From positions 1 to 48,543 of the forward strand of contig JAQGIF010000379.1 of NCBI GenBank assembly GCA_028291345.1: 48,543 nucleotides of DNA. The letters are read 5' to 3'. The translations under genes and the position numbers were made by a program. Positions 33,608 to 41,939 of the stretch are shown in pieces. This stretch comes from Rhodospirillales bacterium. Lineage in GTDB: Bacteria; Pseudomonadota; Alphaproteobacteria; BOG-932; Roseiterribacteraceae. Position 1 is the first letter of the stretch, and each line of letters opens with the position of its first letter. The notes beneath the pieces were generated by a model. The model was not told where the DNA came from and ran no database searches. It saw only the letters and a program-made list of their open reading frames with translations.

Positions 33608-35923
33608 TTATTTTTCCTTCATCTGCCAGACGCCGATCCAGTCATCTGCCGGTGGATGCTCGATCATATATTTGCAACGGTCGATATAGGTCTGTGACAG
33701 GCGGTCCTTGGGGTGGCGCTCAAGGGCTTCCTGGAAATTCTCGATCGCTCGGCCGAATTCCCGTTTGCGGTAGATCCTGATGCCTTCGTTGAAATAGTTC
33801 ACCACGTCCATCAGATTCGGGAAGGTCTCGTCCGTATGGTAGTCGAGAACTTCATAGACGCCGACCGGCTCGGTCTTGCCCTTGACGATGACCATGTCGA
33901 TATCACGGACCCGATAGGTTCCGCGCAGCCTTTTATAGGTATTTTCGCTGATCAGGATACGCGCCGAATAGGCCTTGCAGGCGCTCTCCAGGCGTGAGGC
34001 CAGATTCACGCCGTCGCCGATCAGCGTGTAATCCATGCGCCGAGCCGAGCCGATATTGCCCGATACGACCATATCGGTGTTCAGCCCGATCCCCATATCC
34101 ACCGGTACAAATCCCTTGGCCACGCGCTCGGCGCTGTATTTCCAGCATTCGCGGATCATCGCGATCGACGCGCGAACAGCGCGATCTTCATCGTCGTCAT
34201 GCGGCATCGGCAGGCCGAACGCCGCCATGATCGCATCGCCGATGAACTTGTCGAGCATCCCCTCTTCTTTTGAGATCGCCTCGACCATGATCGTGAAGTA
34301 TTCGTTCAGGAACGACACCGTGCCTTGGGCGCCCAGCTGCTCGGTAATCGGCGTGAAGCCGCGAATGTCCGAGAACATGACAGTCGCGCGGGTGTTCTGG
34401 CCGCCCAGCATCCCGCCATCGTCGTTTTCCAGCATCCGTGCTGCGATCGTCGGGTCCATATAGCGGGACATCGTGGCCTTGACCCGCTTTTCCGTGCTGA
34501 TGTCTTCGATCATCAGCATGGTGCCCAACTGCTCGGCGTGGTCGGTCTTCAGCGGCAGGACGGAGAAATTGACCGTCGCCGTCGTCCCGCCGACGTCGAG
34601 CGCGACGTCCATCTGAATGTCGGAAGTCTTTTGCGTCTCGACCTTGGCGATCCGCTCCACGATCCATTCATTCTTGCCGACGAAGAAATCCGAGGCCTTC
34701 TTGCCGATGATGTCGGCGGCCTTGCACTGGAATATCTTCAGCCCGGCTTCGTTGCAGGTGACGACGACCCGGGATTCGGACAGCGTGACCACACCGTTCG
34801 ACATGCTGAGCAGCATGCTTTCGTTGTAGTTCTTCATCTTCTGGACGTCGTCGAACAGCTTCGCATTTTCGAGCGCAATCGCGACCTGGGCGGTAAAGGC
34901 TTTCAGCCGGGATTCGTCGTCTTCCGAGAACGGACCGCCCTTTTTGTTCAGCGCTTGGGTCACGCCGATCACCTTGCCGTATTTGTTCACGACCGGCGTG
35001 CAGAGGATCGAGCGGGTGAAGAACCCGGTCGTCTTGTCGAAGCCCGGATTGAACCGCAGATCGGCATAGGCGTGCGGGATATTGACGGTCTTGTTGGTGG
35101 TAAAGACGGTGCCGGCGATGCCGGCGTGGCTGGGCAACCGGATCTCGCCGACCTTCGATCCCTGCGCGACACGGGAAAACAGCGTGTCGGTCTTCTCGTC
35201 GTGCAGGAACAGGGTCGACCGTTCCGCATCCAGCATGCGGGTGGCTTCCGCCATGACCCGGGCCAGCAGCGAGTCGAGTTCCAGTTCCGAGGTAATGTCG
35301 GCGACGACGCTCAGGAATTCCATCTCTTGGGCGCGCACCTTGCGCATGCGTTCGACGAACTGCGAGCTGCGCAGCGCCGGTACAGCCATCTGCGCGATGT
35401 CGCTTAGCAGCGATGCGTCCTTTTCGGTAAACGCGCCGCTATGCTTGTTGAGACACTGGGCAACGCCGATCACCTCGTCCTTCACGGTCCGGATGGGGAC
35501 GCACAGGATGGTTTTCGTGGTGTAGCCGGTCTCCTTGTCGACATCGGCATTGAACCTAGGATCCGAATAGGCGTCATCGACGATCATCGGCTCGCGCGAT
35601 TGGAACACGGCGCCGCCGACGCCCTCACTGCTCGAGAAACGAATCTCCCGACGATGGATGCCCTGGGCACTGCGGGAAAATAACTCGTCGGTGTTCGGGT
35701 CGAATAGAAAGAAGCTGCTGCGATCCGCGCCGATCGCACGCGATGTCGTCTCGACCAGTGCGTCGAGGATTTCGTCCAGTGATTCGGTTCCCGATACGCG
35801 GCGCGATACGTTCAGCAGAATATCGAAATGGCGCAGTTGGCTCTGGAGATCTGCAATTTTCGGACGCTTGCCGTGTAATCGCAGATCGATCCCGCCGTGA
35901 TGTCCCAGATCACCGTCCGCCAT
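33608..35923 (-). CDS. GAF-GAF-PAS adenylate/guanylate cyclase
   Basis: This 771-residue soluble class III nucleotide cyclase is built as GAF (about 30-180: LLNVSRRVSGTESLDEIL, VGGAVFQSREPMIVDDAYSD), GAF (about 205-355: SLLARVMAEATRMLDAERST, AGIAGTVFTTNKTVNIPHAY), PAS-like (about 365-470: MSNGVVTLSESRVVVTCNE) and a C-terminal cyclase domain (about 500-690). Metal-binding aspartates are in ATVMFSDIRGFTPITEQLG and DKFIGDAIMAAFGLP. DKF carries the purine-specifying Lys, and MDYTLIGDGVNLASRLES provides Asp, Asn and Arg of the active site. These favour cAMP production. A charged tail region (KTEPVGVYEVLDYH onwards) follows. The start overlaps the upstream coiled-coil gene by 14 bases, so the two are made together. 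GAF domains may bind cyclic nucleotides and give feedback. Confidence 0.9.
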   Translation of the reverse strand: MADGDLGHHGGIDLRLHGKRPKIADLQSQLRHFDILLNVSRRVSGTESLDEILDALVETTSRAIGADRSSFFLFDPNTDELFSRSAQGIHRREIRFSSSEGVGGAVFQSREPMIVDDAYSDPRFNADVDKETGYTTKTILCVPIRTVKDEVIGVAQCLNKHSGAFTEKDASLLSDIAQMAVPALRSSQFVERMRKVRAQEMEFLSVVADITSELELDSLLARVMAEATRMLDAERSTLFLHDEKTDTLFSRVAQGSKVGEIRLPSHAGIAGTVFTTNKTVNIPHAYADLRFNPGFDKTTGFFTRSILCTPVVNKYGKVIGVTQALNKKGGPFSEDDESRLKAFTAQVAIALENAKLFDDVQKMKNYNESMLLSMSNGVVTLSESRVVVTCNEAGLKIFQCKAADIIGKKASDFFVGKNEWIVERIAKVETQKTSDIQMDVALDVGGTTATVNFSVLPLKTDHAEQLGTMLMIEDISTEKRVKATMSRYMDPTIAARMLENDDGGMLGGQNTRATVMFSDIRGFTPITEQLGAQGTVSFLNEYFTIMVEAISKEEGMLDKFIGDAIMAAFGLPMPHDDDEDRAVRASIAMIRECWKYSAERVAKGFVPVDMGIGLNTDMVVSGNIGSARRMDYTLIGDGVNLASRLESACKAYSARILISENTYKRLRGTYRVRDIDMVIVKGKTEPVGVYEVLDYHTDETFPNLMDVVNYFNEGIRIYRKREFGRAIENFQEALERHPKDRLSQTYIDRCKYMIEHPPADDWIGVWQMKEK

Positions 35924-36500
35924 TTTTCTCCAACTCCAGTCTCAGTACCGCTATCGTCTTTTGCAACTCCGCGAATTCGGCGCGCCGGGCGCGTTCGAGG
36001 CTCTGGAGCTCCGCCTCATGCTTGATCTTCATGCCGTCGGCGTCGTTTCGCAGCAGTTGGACCACTGTGCGCAGCTGCGAAACTTCGTCATTCGCCGATG
36101 ATAGGATCTTCTGGCGTTCTTCCTGATGGCCGTTCCGAAGCTCGTCATTGACGGCGCGCATTGATTGGATCGTTTCGCGCAATTGCTTGACCTCCTCACG
36201 CGACGCCGCGATCACGGCGGTGGCTTCGCGTTCGGCTTCGATCGCCGCCAGTTCGATCGCGCCGCGCATCGACTGGATCATGCTTCTAAGCTGCAGCATT
36301 TCTGCCTCGTAGGATGACCGAACTTCCTGGTTGCTGTGCTTAAGCTCGAGGCTCGCCAATTCGAGCTCTTCGCGTAGTGCATAGACGGCGGCGCGAAGCT
36401 GCCGAACTTCTGTCTCAAGTTCCGCCCGCTTGGCGTCTGCAAAATCGACAACGGTCTCCACTTCGACTACTGCCTCCAGTTGCATCGCGCGGGCGGACAA
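35910..36500 (-). CDS. Coiled-coil protein of five 36-residue repeats
   Basis: This 196-residue, highly charged helical protein has no signal peptide or membrane helix. From residue 31 to 187 it consists of five units of exactly 36 residues. Their heads align: EVRQLRAAVYALR (31-43), EMLQLRSMIQSMR (67-79), EVKQLRETIQSMR (103-115), EVSQLRTVVQLLR (139-151) and EFAELQKTIAVLR (175-187). The remainder of each unit is Glu/Ala/Lys-rich. Thirty-six residues equals two hendecads plus two heptads, which suggests a coiled coil with a mixed and strictly periodic register. The gene lies 12 bases after the MBL-hydrolase gene and overlaps the start of the GAF-PAS cyclase gene. A role as a scaffold or spacer linking these enzymes is inferred. 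I do not recognise a named family. Confidence 0.8.
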   Translation of the reverse strand: MSARAMQLEAVVEVETVVDFADAKRAELETEVRQLRAAVYALREELELASLELKHSNQEVRSSYEAEMLQLRSMIQSMRGAIELAAIEAEREATAVIAASREEVKQLRETIQSMRAVNDELRNGHQEERQKILSSANDEVSQLRTVVQLLRNDADGMKIKHEAELQSLERARRAEFAELQKTIAVLRLELEKNGGR

Positions 36501-36512
36501 TTGTCCACCAAA

Positions 36513-37331
36513 TTACAGCGATATAACCATTCCCTCATGCGCGATAACTGCATTTGCATTTACTTTTTCAAGCTCGGCCGCAATCCCGTCCAGCGTATCG
36601 TCTGTATGGCTCGGATCATGATGGAAAAGCACAAGTTTTTTCACCGACGCCTGTTTGGCAAGCTTCGCTGCTTCCTGCCAGGTCGAATGCCCCCAGCCGG
36701 CATGCACTACATACTCCGCTTCTGTGTAAGTCGCATCATAGATCATGACATCCACGCCTTCGATCAGGCGGAGCACGTTGGCGTCAAGCTCGTCGGGCCG
36801 ATGTTCGGTATCGGTGATGTAGGCCACCGACCTTCCTTCCCATTCCACCCGGTATCCCGTTGCCCCGCCGGGGTGATTAAGCGGCGCGGTGCGTACAGTG
36901 ATGCCTTCTCTGGGCGAGAATGTGTTGCCGGCCTCAAAATCCTTGAACTCCAGATGCGCCGAGATCACGTCCACCAGATTCGGCAGATAGGGCTCCGACA
37001 GCGAGGTCGTCAGTACGTCGTGAATGCGCATCCCTGGCGGAAGATGGCCGGCCCAGAAACGCAGGCTGTTCGCCGGGCTGAAACAGGGCGCAAAGAAGGC
37101 GATTCCGCATATATGATCGAAATGCGTGTGGCTGCAGAGGATTTCGGCATGGACTGGTTTCTTCTCGGCGAACAGCGCGCCTCCCAGCCCTCTCAAACCC
37201 GTGCCGGCGTCGAAAATCAGCAGGTCTTCGCCGCAACGCAGCTCGACGCAGGACGTGTTGCCGCCATATCGTACGGTGTTAGGTCCGGGGCAGGGAATGC
37301 TGCCCCGCACGCCCCAAAAGCGGACTTGCAT
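36513..37331 (-). CDS. MBL-fold metallo-hydrolase (phosphodiesterase-like)
   Basis: This protein of about 272 residues opens with MQVRFWGVRGSIPCPGPNTV and RYGGNTSCVELR, followed by LLIFDAGTGLRGLG, the standard entrance of PhnP-like/COG1235 hydrolases. The metal-binding motif is CSHTHFDHICG; further ligands are probably the His in APLNHPGGATGY, the Asp in YITDTEHR, and the final His in LVLFHHDPSHTDD. HAGWGHSTWQEAAKLA is another conserved helix entry. Relatives include RNase Z-like and cyclic-nucleotide phosphodiesterases. With cyclase genes on both sides, degradation of cAMP is a reasonable guess but is not shown. It is the first gene of a three-gene operon with the coiled-coil protein and the GAF-PAS cyclase. 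A TTG 18 bases upstream is an alternative start. Confidence 0.85.
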   Translation of the reverse strand: MQVRFWGVRGSIPCPGPNTVRYGGNTSCVELRCGEDLLIFDAGTGLRGLGGALFAEKKPVHAEILCSHTHFDHICGIAFFAPCFSPANSLRFWAGHLPPGMRIHDVLTTSLSEPYLPNLVDVISAHLEFKDFEAGNTFSPREGITVRTAPLNHPGGATGYRVEWEGRSVAYITDTEHRPDELDANVLRLIEGVDVMIYDATYTEAEYVVHAGWGHSTWQEAAKLAKQASVKKLVLFHHDPSHTDDTLDGIAAELEKVNANAVIAHEGMVISL

Positions 37332-37498
37332 TTTATCCGGTTCAACCAAGCTGCAATCCTCATGCGTAGGTCAGTCCATGTTATGTTATAACGCGGACTG
37401 CTGATGAACGGCTTATGCAATTCGCCAAAATACCTTTTACGATGTCTAATATAAAGCGGATCAAGCGCGTGAATTGTCCGTGAAAGGCGCCGGCTTCA

Positions 37499-37807
37499 CT
37501 ATGCGTTGGCCTCGGCACGCAATTTAGCTCGGATACGGTCAATACCCCGCAGCGCTTCCTTATTTCCCGGCTCCGTCGCCAGGGCGCGTTCGTAAGCCGG
37601 CAAGGCCCATTTCAACTTGCCGATTTTTTCGGCTTCCTCCGCATATTGCAAATTGAGCACCAAGCTTTGCGGCTGTTGCTGGAGCCGCTGATAGATATCG
37701 GACAGCGCGTCAGCTTGAAGTGTGCCGAGCGGCGGCAGGGTCAACACCGTGCAGCAGGCCACGCGCCGCAACCAGAGTCGTCCTAGTGCTGTAGTTCTTG
37801 ATAGCAT
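37499..37807 (-). CDS. Small exported TPR-like protein
   Basis: This 102-residue protein has a signal sequence (LWLRRVACCTVLTLPPLGTL-QA) and roughly two TPR-like helical hairpins: LSDIYQRLQQQPQSLVLNLQ-YAEEAEKIG and KLKWALPAYERALATEPGNK, followed by EALRGIDRIRAKLRAEANA. The pattern of A-x-x-x-Y-x-x-A-L-x-x-x-P-x-N is clear. It is short for an exported TPR protein. It could be complete, or it could be the surviving front of a longer repeat protein, but I see no matching sequence after the stop. It is divergent from the FecR gene across about 105 bp and upstream of the MBL hydrolase by 168 bp. A periplasmic adaptor role is inferred only. Confidence 0.7.
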   Translation of the reverse strand: MLSRTTALGRLWLRRVACCTVLTLPPLGTLQADALSDIYQRLQQQPQSLVLNLQYAEEAEKIGKLKWALPAYERALATEPGNKEALRGIDRIRAKLRAEANA

Positions 37808-37913
37808 GGATTTTAGTCCATTTTTATGACCGACTTTCGCAATAGTATCAATTTTGTTTGCGACGGGCTATTTACCACATTAACTTGTGTAGTCTGGCTT
37901 TTTCCCGGAGTCA

Positions 37914-39047
37914 TTGATGAACGCTTCACGGCGTCTGTTGTCCTCGGTCAGTGCGATAACCATCGCCTGGCTCAATACACTGGCCTCGCCCATTGTCCTA
38001 GCCGATGTGGCTAAGGCCGGCACCGCCTCGACCGTGAAGGGGACCTCTGTGACCGGCGTCCTCGGTGCGGATTCGAGTGTTATCGTGGTCGGCAAGGACA
38101 TATTTGCAGACGAGTTTGTGAATACCGACACTACGAGCTCGACCGAACTTATGTTCCTGGATCAGACCAATTTGACGATCACGCCCGGATCGTCAGTGAA
38201 GATCGATAAGTTCGTCTTCGATCCGAACGGCAAGAAGGGCACGGTCGTTTTCAATGTGGCGCGCGGCTCGCTGCGCTTCGTCACCGGATCCCAGGATCCG
38301 ACCAGCTATCAGATCAAGACGCCCGTCGCGACGATCGGCGTTCGCGGCACGATCGTGAATTTTATAACGACCGACGGCGGCTTGGCTGTACAGCTCGAGG
38401 ATGGGACCGCCGGCGTGATCGGGACGAACGGCGTCCTTACGCCGATGAGTCCCGCGACGCAGCTTGCTGTGTTCGGCGTGACCGGCTCGGTGGCCACCGC
38501 CGCCAACGGCGGTCTCGCCGCCGCGGTCGGTGCCTTGCTCGTCGGCTCCGCCAACCCGGCTACCACGGCGGCCTCGCTGCTTGTGGTCGCCGGTAACAGC
38601 ACCGGCGCGTTGGCCGCTGTCGCCGCGGCTGCCGTTGCGAGCGCGGTGTCCGCCGCGGGCATCTCTCCGGCCGCCTTGACGGCCGCCGTCGCAGCCGCGG
38701 TCACGACGTCATCGAACCCGGCCGCCGCCGCCGCATCGGTGGTCAGTAGTTCCGCGACGCTGTCGCCCAGCCTGGCGTCTTCCACGGGTGCCGGCCTTGC
38801 GACGGCGGCAACATCTCTGGCGGCCAGTGACCCGACAGCTGCGGCCGCAATCGTAACTGTCGCCTCAACCTCGACGAATGCCGCAATCTCGGATCCGGTC
38901 GCCGCGGTTGCGCAGGCCGTCGCGAATACGCCCCCGGCAGCACCGCCCCCTCCGCCTCCGCCTCCTCCGCCGCCGCCGCCTCCTCCTCCTCCGCCTCCTC
39001 CGCCTCCTCCGCCGGTGGTGCCACCGCCGCAAAACAGCCCGCACTGA
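37914..39047 (+). CDS. FecR-domain protein with polyproline C-terminus
   Basis: This 377-residue exported protein has a signal peptide (VSAITIAWLNTLASPIVLA) and a FecR domain at about 35-170: VIVVGKDIFADEFVNTDTTS, STELMFLDQTNLTITPGSSV, KIDKFVFDP, NVARGSLRFVTG and TPVATIGVRGTIVNF. This is the periplasmic sensing fold of FecR, without the N-terminal anti-sigma part. Residues about 180-335 are Ala/Ser/Thr-rich and of low complexity. After TPPAA comes a run of 24 prolines (38943-39014), then VVPPPQNSPH. Poly-Pro of this length needs EF-P for translation and makes a stiff extension. The CHASE2 cyclase gene follows 135 bp downstream, a pairing seen in other Proteobacteria, so this protein may supply the periplasmic input to the cyclase. 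Confidence 0.85.
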   Translation: MMNASRRLLSSVSAITIAWLNTLASPIVLADVAKAGTASTVKGTSVTGVLGADSSVIVVGKDIFADEFVNTDTTSSTELMFLDQTNLTITPGSSVKIDKFVFDPNGKKGTVVFNVARGSLRFVTGSQDPTSYQIKTPVATIGVRGTIVNFITTDGGLAVQLEDGTAGVIGTNGVLTPMSPATQLAVFGVTGSVATAANGGLAAAVGALLVGSANPATTAASLLVVAGNSTGALAAVAAAAVASAVSAAGISPAALTAAVAAAVTTSSNPAAAAASVVSSSATLSPSLASSTGAGLATAATSLAASDPTAAAAIVTVASTSTNAAISDPVAAVAQAVANTPPAAPPPPPPPPPPPPPPPPPPPPPPPPVVPPPQNSPH

Positions 39048-39182
39048 TCGGTGGACGAAAGCCTATTCACAATTGATGCGGCGAATGCCAAAAGTTTGCT
39101 GATAAATACAAATACTCACCAACTATAAAACGCGCGGCCTATGCGCCGCAGGACCTAAGGGAATGCAGATGTTGTTTGCTGG

Positions 39183-41423
39183 ATGGATGCAGTGAATTTC
39201 GTTCGCCGTGGGCGCAAGCTGCTCTATCCCCTTTTCGTGCTGGGTATAGTTGCCCTATTCGTCGTCATCGGCATGGCCAACCCGTTCTTCGTCCAATCGG
39301 TCAGGCTGCTGACGTTCGACAGCATGCAAAAGCTGGCGCCGCGCGCTTATGACGAGCGGCAGCCCGTGCGTGTCGTCGATATCGATGACAAGTCGCTTGA
39401 GGTGCTGGGCCAGTGGCCCTGGCCGCGGACCGTCATGGCCGAATTGATCGGCAAGATCGGCGCCGCGGGCGCGGCATCGATCACCACCGATATTATCTAT
39501 GCCGAGCCTGACCGCACGTCGCTCGGCCGCTACACGAAGAACCTGCCGGCCGATAAAGCCGATGAGGTGGCAAAGCTCGTCGGCGGCCCGCTCGACAACG
39601 ACGCCGTCTTTGCCGACACGATCAGCAAGCTGCCGGTGGTGCTCGGTACCGTCCTGATCGATGACGGCAGCCCGAAGGTCCCGACGCAGAAATCCGGCTT
39701 CGCCGTCGCCGGCGACGATCCGCGGCCCTTCCTGCATGGCTTCACGGGTGTGCTGCCGAATCTGCCGGCGCTCGATACTGCGGCCTCGGGTATCGGCGCG
39801 ACCAACTGGATTCCGGACCATGACGGCATCATCCGCCGCGTGCCGCTGATGTTCCGCGCGGGCGACAAATATGTTCCCTCGCTAGCCGCCGAAGCGCTAC
39901 GCGTTGCGCAGGGTGCCGGTTCCTTTGTGCTAAAGGCGTCGAACGCCAGCGGCGAGACAGCCTACGGCGCGAAGACCGGCCTCAATCACATCAAAATCGG
40001 CGCGATCGAGGCGCCGACCGATGCCGATGGCGGCATCTGGCCGCGCTTCCGGCATTTCGATGCGCGCAGCTATATCCCCGCCTGGAAGGTCATGTCAGGA
40101 GATATCGCGCCTGATGCGCTCAACGGCGATCTCGTACTGCTCGGCATCAGCGCGCCGGGCCTCAAGGACGTCCGGGCGACGCCGCTCGATTCCACCGTTC
40201 CGGGTGTCGAGCTTCACGTTCAGATGCTGGAGCAGTTGCTGACCGGTGTGCGGCTGACCCGCCCGGATTACGCGCCGCCGCTGGAGCTGGTCTTTACGAT
40301 CGTGGCCAGCCTGCTGATCGCGGTGCTGCTGCCGCGTGTGCGGGCAAGCTATTCGTCGGCGCTGGCCGTCGTGATCGTCGCCGGAATCTTCGGTTACGCC
40401 TGGTACGCCTTCACCAAGCAGAGCCTGCTGTTCGATCCGGTCAACCCGTCGCTCGCGGTGACGGTCATGTTCTTCGCCTGCACGGCCTGGACCTACCGCC
40501 AGACGCAAAATCAGAAAGGTGAGATCCGCAAGGCTTTCGGTCAGTATCTGTCGCCGGATGTAGTTCAGCAGCTCATTGCCAATCCGGAAAAGCTCGCGCT
40601 GGGCGGCGAGGAGCGCCCACTGACGATCATGTTTTGCGACGTGCGGAACTTCACGTCGCTCTCCGAGTCTCTTGACGCGCAGGGGCTGACCCATTTTATC
40701 AATACGCTGCTGACGCCGCTGACCGGCGCGATCCTCGAGCGGCGCGGCACCGTCGACAAATATATGGGCGACGCCATCATGGCGTTCTGGAACGCCCCCT
40801 TGCCGCTCGACGGGCATGCCCGCAACGCGGTCGAGGCGGCCATTGCGATGGCCAATTCGATGCCCGACTTCAACGTGCGATGGAAGGCCGAGATGGAGGC
40901 CGCGGGCCGGGTCTATAAGGAGGTCAAGATCGGGATCGGCCTCAATACCGGTGTGGCTTGCGTCGGCAATCTGGGATCGGATCAGCGCTTCGATTATTCC
41001 GTGATCGGCGACGAGGTGAATATCGCGTCGCGCTTCGAAGGTTTGACCAAGCAATATGGCATGACTCTCGCCATTGGCGAGCGGACTGCGGAGGAGGTCT
41101 CCGGTTCAGGCTTGGGGACGCTGGAAATCGACCTCGTTCGGGTCAAGGGCCGTGTTACGCCCTCGCGTCTCTTCACCCTGACGGAAACGCTGAATGTTCC
41201 CGAAGGCCGCACGCCGGAGCTTATGGAAATGCATGCCGCCTTCATCACCGCCTATCGCAGCCAGCAATGGGACGAGGCGATCGCGCTCAAGGTCAAGCTG
41301 ACCGCGATCGGCGTTCCCGGCCTCGAAAAGCTGTATGAGATCTACACACACCGTATCGAGGACTACCTCGCCAACCCGCCGGGCGCGGATTGGGACGGCG
41401 CGTATACCGCAACTGAGAAATAA
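39183..41423 (+). CDS. CHASE2-domain adenylate cyclase
   Basis: This 746-residue inner-membrane class III cyclase has a first membrane helix at about 15-36 (LLYPLFVLGIVALFVVIGMA) and a periplasmic CHASE2 sensor at about 45-360 (VRVVDIDDKSLEVLGQWPWP-RT, TDIIYAEPDR, GATNWIPDHDGIIRRVPLMF, LVLLGISAPGLKDVRATPLD and VPGVELHVQMLEQLL). Three more helices lie at about 370-440. The cytoplasmic cyclase domain is at about 470-640. Metal aspartates are in LTIMFCDVRNFTSLSESLD and DKYMGDAIMAFWNAPLP; Lys of DKYMGD and FDYSVIGDEVNIASRFEG give adenine specificity and the Asn/Arg pair. All catalytic residues are present, so cAMP synthesis controlled by a periplasmic signal is expected. It is downstream of the FecR-domain gene and convergent with dodecin. 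Confidence 0.92.
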   Translation: MDAVNFVRRGRKLLYPLFVLGIVALFVVIGMANPFFVQSVRLLTFDSMQKLAPRAYDERQPVRVVDIDDKSLEVLGQWPWPRTVMAELIGKIGAAGAASITTDIIYAEPDRTSLGRYTKNLPADKADEVAKLVGGPLDNDAVFADTISKLPVVLGTVLIDDGSPKVPTQKSGFAVAGDDPRPFLHGFTGVLPNLPALDTAASGIGATNWIPDHDGIIRRVPLMFRAGDKYVPSLAAEALRVAQGAGSFVLKASNASGETAYGAKTGLNHIKIGAIEAPTDADGGIWPRFRHFDARSYIPAWKVMSGDIAPDALNGDLVLLGISAPGLKDVRATPLDSTVPGVELHVQMLEQLLTGVRLTRPDYAPPLELVFTIVASLLIAVLLPRVRASYSSALAVVIVAGIFGYAWYAFTKQSLLFDPVNPSLAVTVMFFACTAWTYRQTQNQKGEIRKAFGQYLSPDVVQQLIANPEKLALGGEERPLTIMFCDVRNFTSLSESLDAQGLTHFINTLLTPLTGAILERRGTVDKYMGDAIMAFWNAPLPLDGHARNAVEAAIAMANSMPDFNVRWKAEMEAAGRVYKEVKIGIGLNTGVACVGNLGSDQRFDYSVIGDEVNIASRFEGLTKQYGMTLAIGERTAEEVSGSGLGTLEIDLVRVKGRVTPSRLFTLTETLNVPEGRTPELMEMHAAFITAYRSQQWDEAIALKVKLTAIGVPGLEKLYEIYTHRIEDYLANPPGADWDGAYTATEK

Positions 41424-41439
41424 GCGGCCGTCGAGCAAC

Positions 41440-41664
41440 TTACTCGAGCGTGAAGCCGACCTTCAGCGTCACCTGATAGTGCCCGATCTGGCCATTTTCG
41501 ATATGTCCCCGCGTCTGAATCGCCTCGAACCAGCGCAGATGCTTGAGGGTTTTCGAGGCGCGGCTGATCGCACTCTTGATCGCGTCGTCGACTGACGTCT
41601 CCGATGTTCCGACCAGTTCGATGACTTTATAGACATGGTCGGAATCGCTTCCTGTCGATGCCAA
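41440..41664 (-). CDS. Dodecin (flavin-binding small protein)
   Basis: This 74-residue protein matches dodecin over its length: [65 protein letters not shown]. Dodecins form hollow twelve-subunit spheres that store riboflavin or FMN/FAD and buffer free flavin. The Trp in LRWFE, which stacks on the isoalloxazine ring, and the Gln of QVTLKVGF are present. It is a single gene, convergent with the CHASE2 cyclase with 16 bases between stops. No link to the cyclase is evident. Confidence 0.93.
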   Translation of the reverse strand: MASTGSDSDHVYKVIELVGTSETSVDDAIKSAISRASKTLKHLRWFEAIQTRGHIENGQIGHYQVTLKVGFTLE

Positions 41665-41939
41665 GGCTGCCTCCCCAATTTGTCGCGTGGGCGGAAGCTG
41701 GATGTTCCGCTTCGAACGAAACCCGCGCGACGGGACATAGGTCCATGGAAGTTTTGCGTCGGATGCTTAACAGGGGTGCGACGCAGCGGCTTTTGCACCG
41801 GACGGCAAAGCCTGTAGGGTCGGCGGGTGAATTGTATCGGGAGGTTGGGGAAGACGCGTGCCAGTTTGCGAGTATCGCCTATTTGCGAGCATAGACCGGC
41901 AGTCGGCACAGCATCCCTTGAATTGGGGATTTAGGCTTT

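Noticed and set aside
38943-39014. Repetitive CCT/CCG tract considered as a CRISPR or VNTR array
   Set aside because: There are no spacers and no unit longer than a few codons; it simply encodes polyproline.
38309-39091. Poly-Gly/Ala minus-strand frame opposite the FecR gene
   Set aside because: The glycine run is only the complement of the proline codons; the plus strand carries a signal peptide and FecR domain.
41745-41894. Possible 49-residue gene ahead of the ABC permease
   Set aside because: Third-position composition is not gene-like, there is no good ribosome-binding site and no family is recognised.
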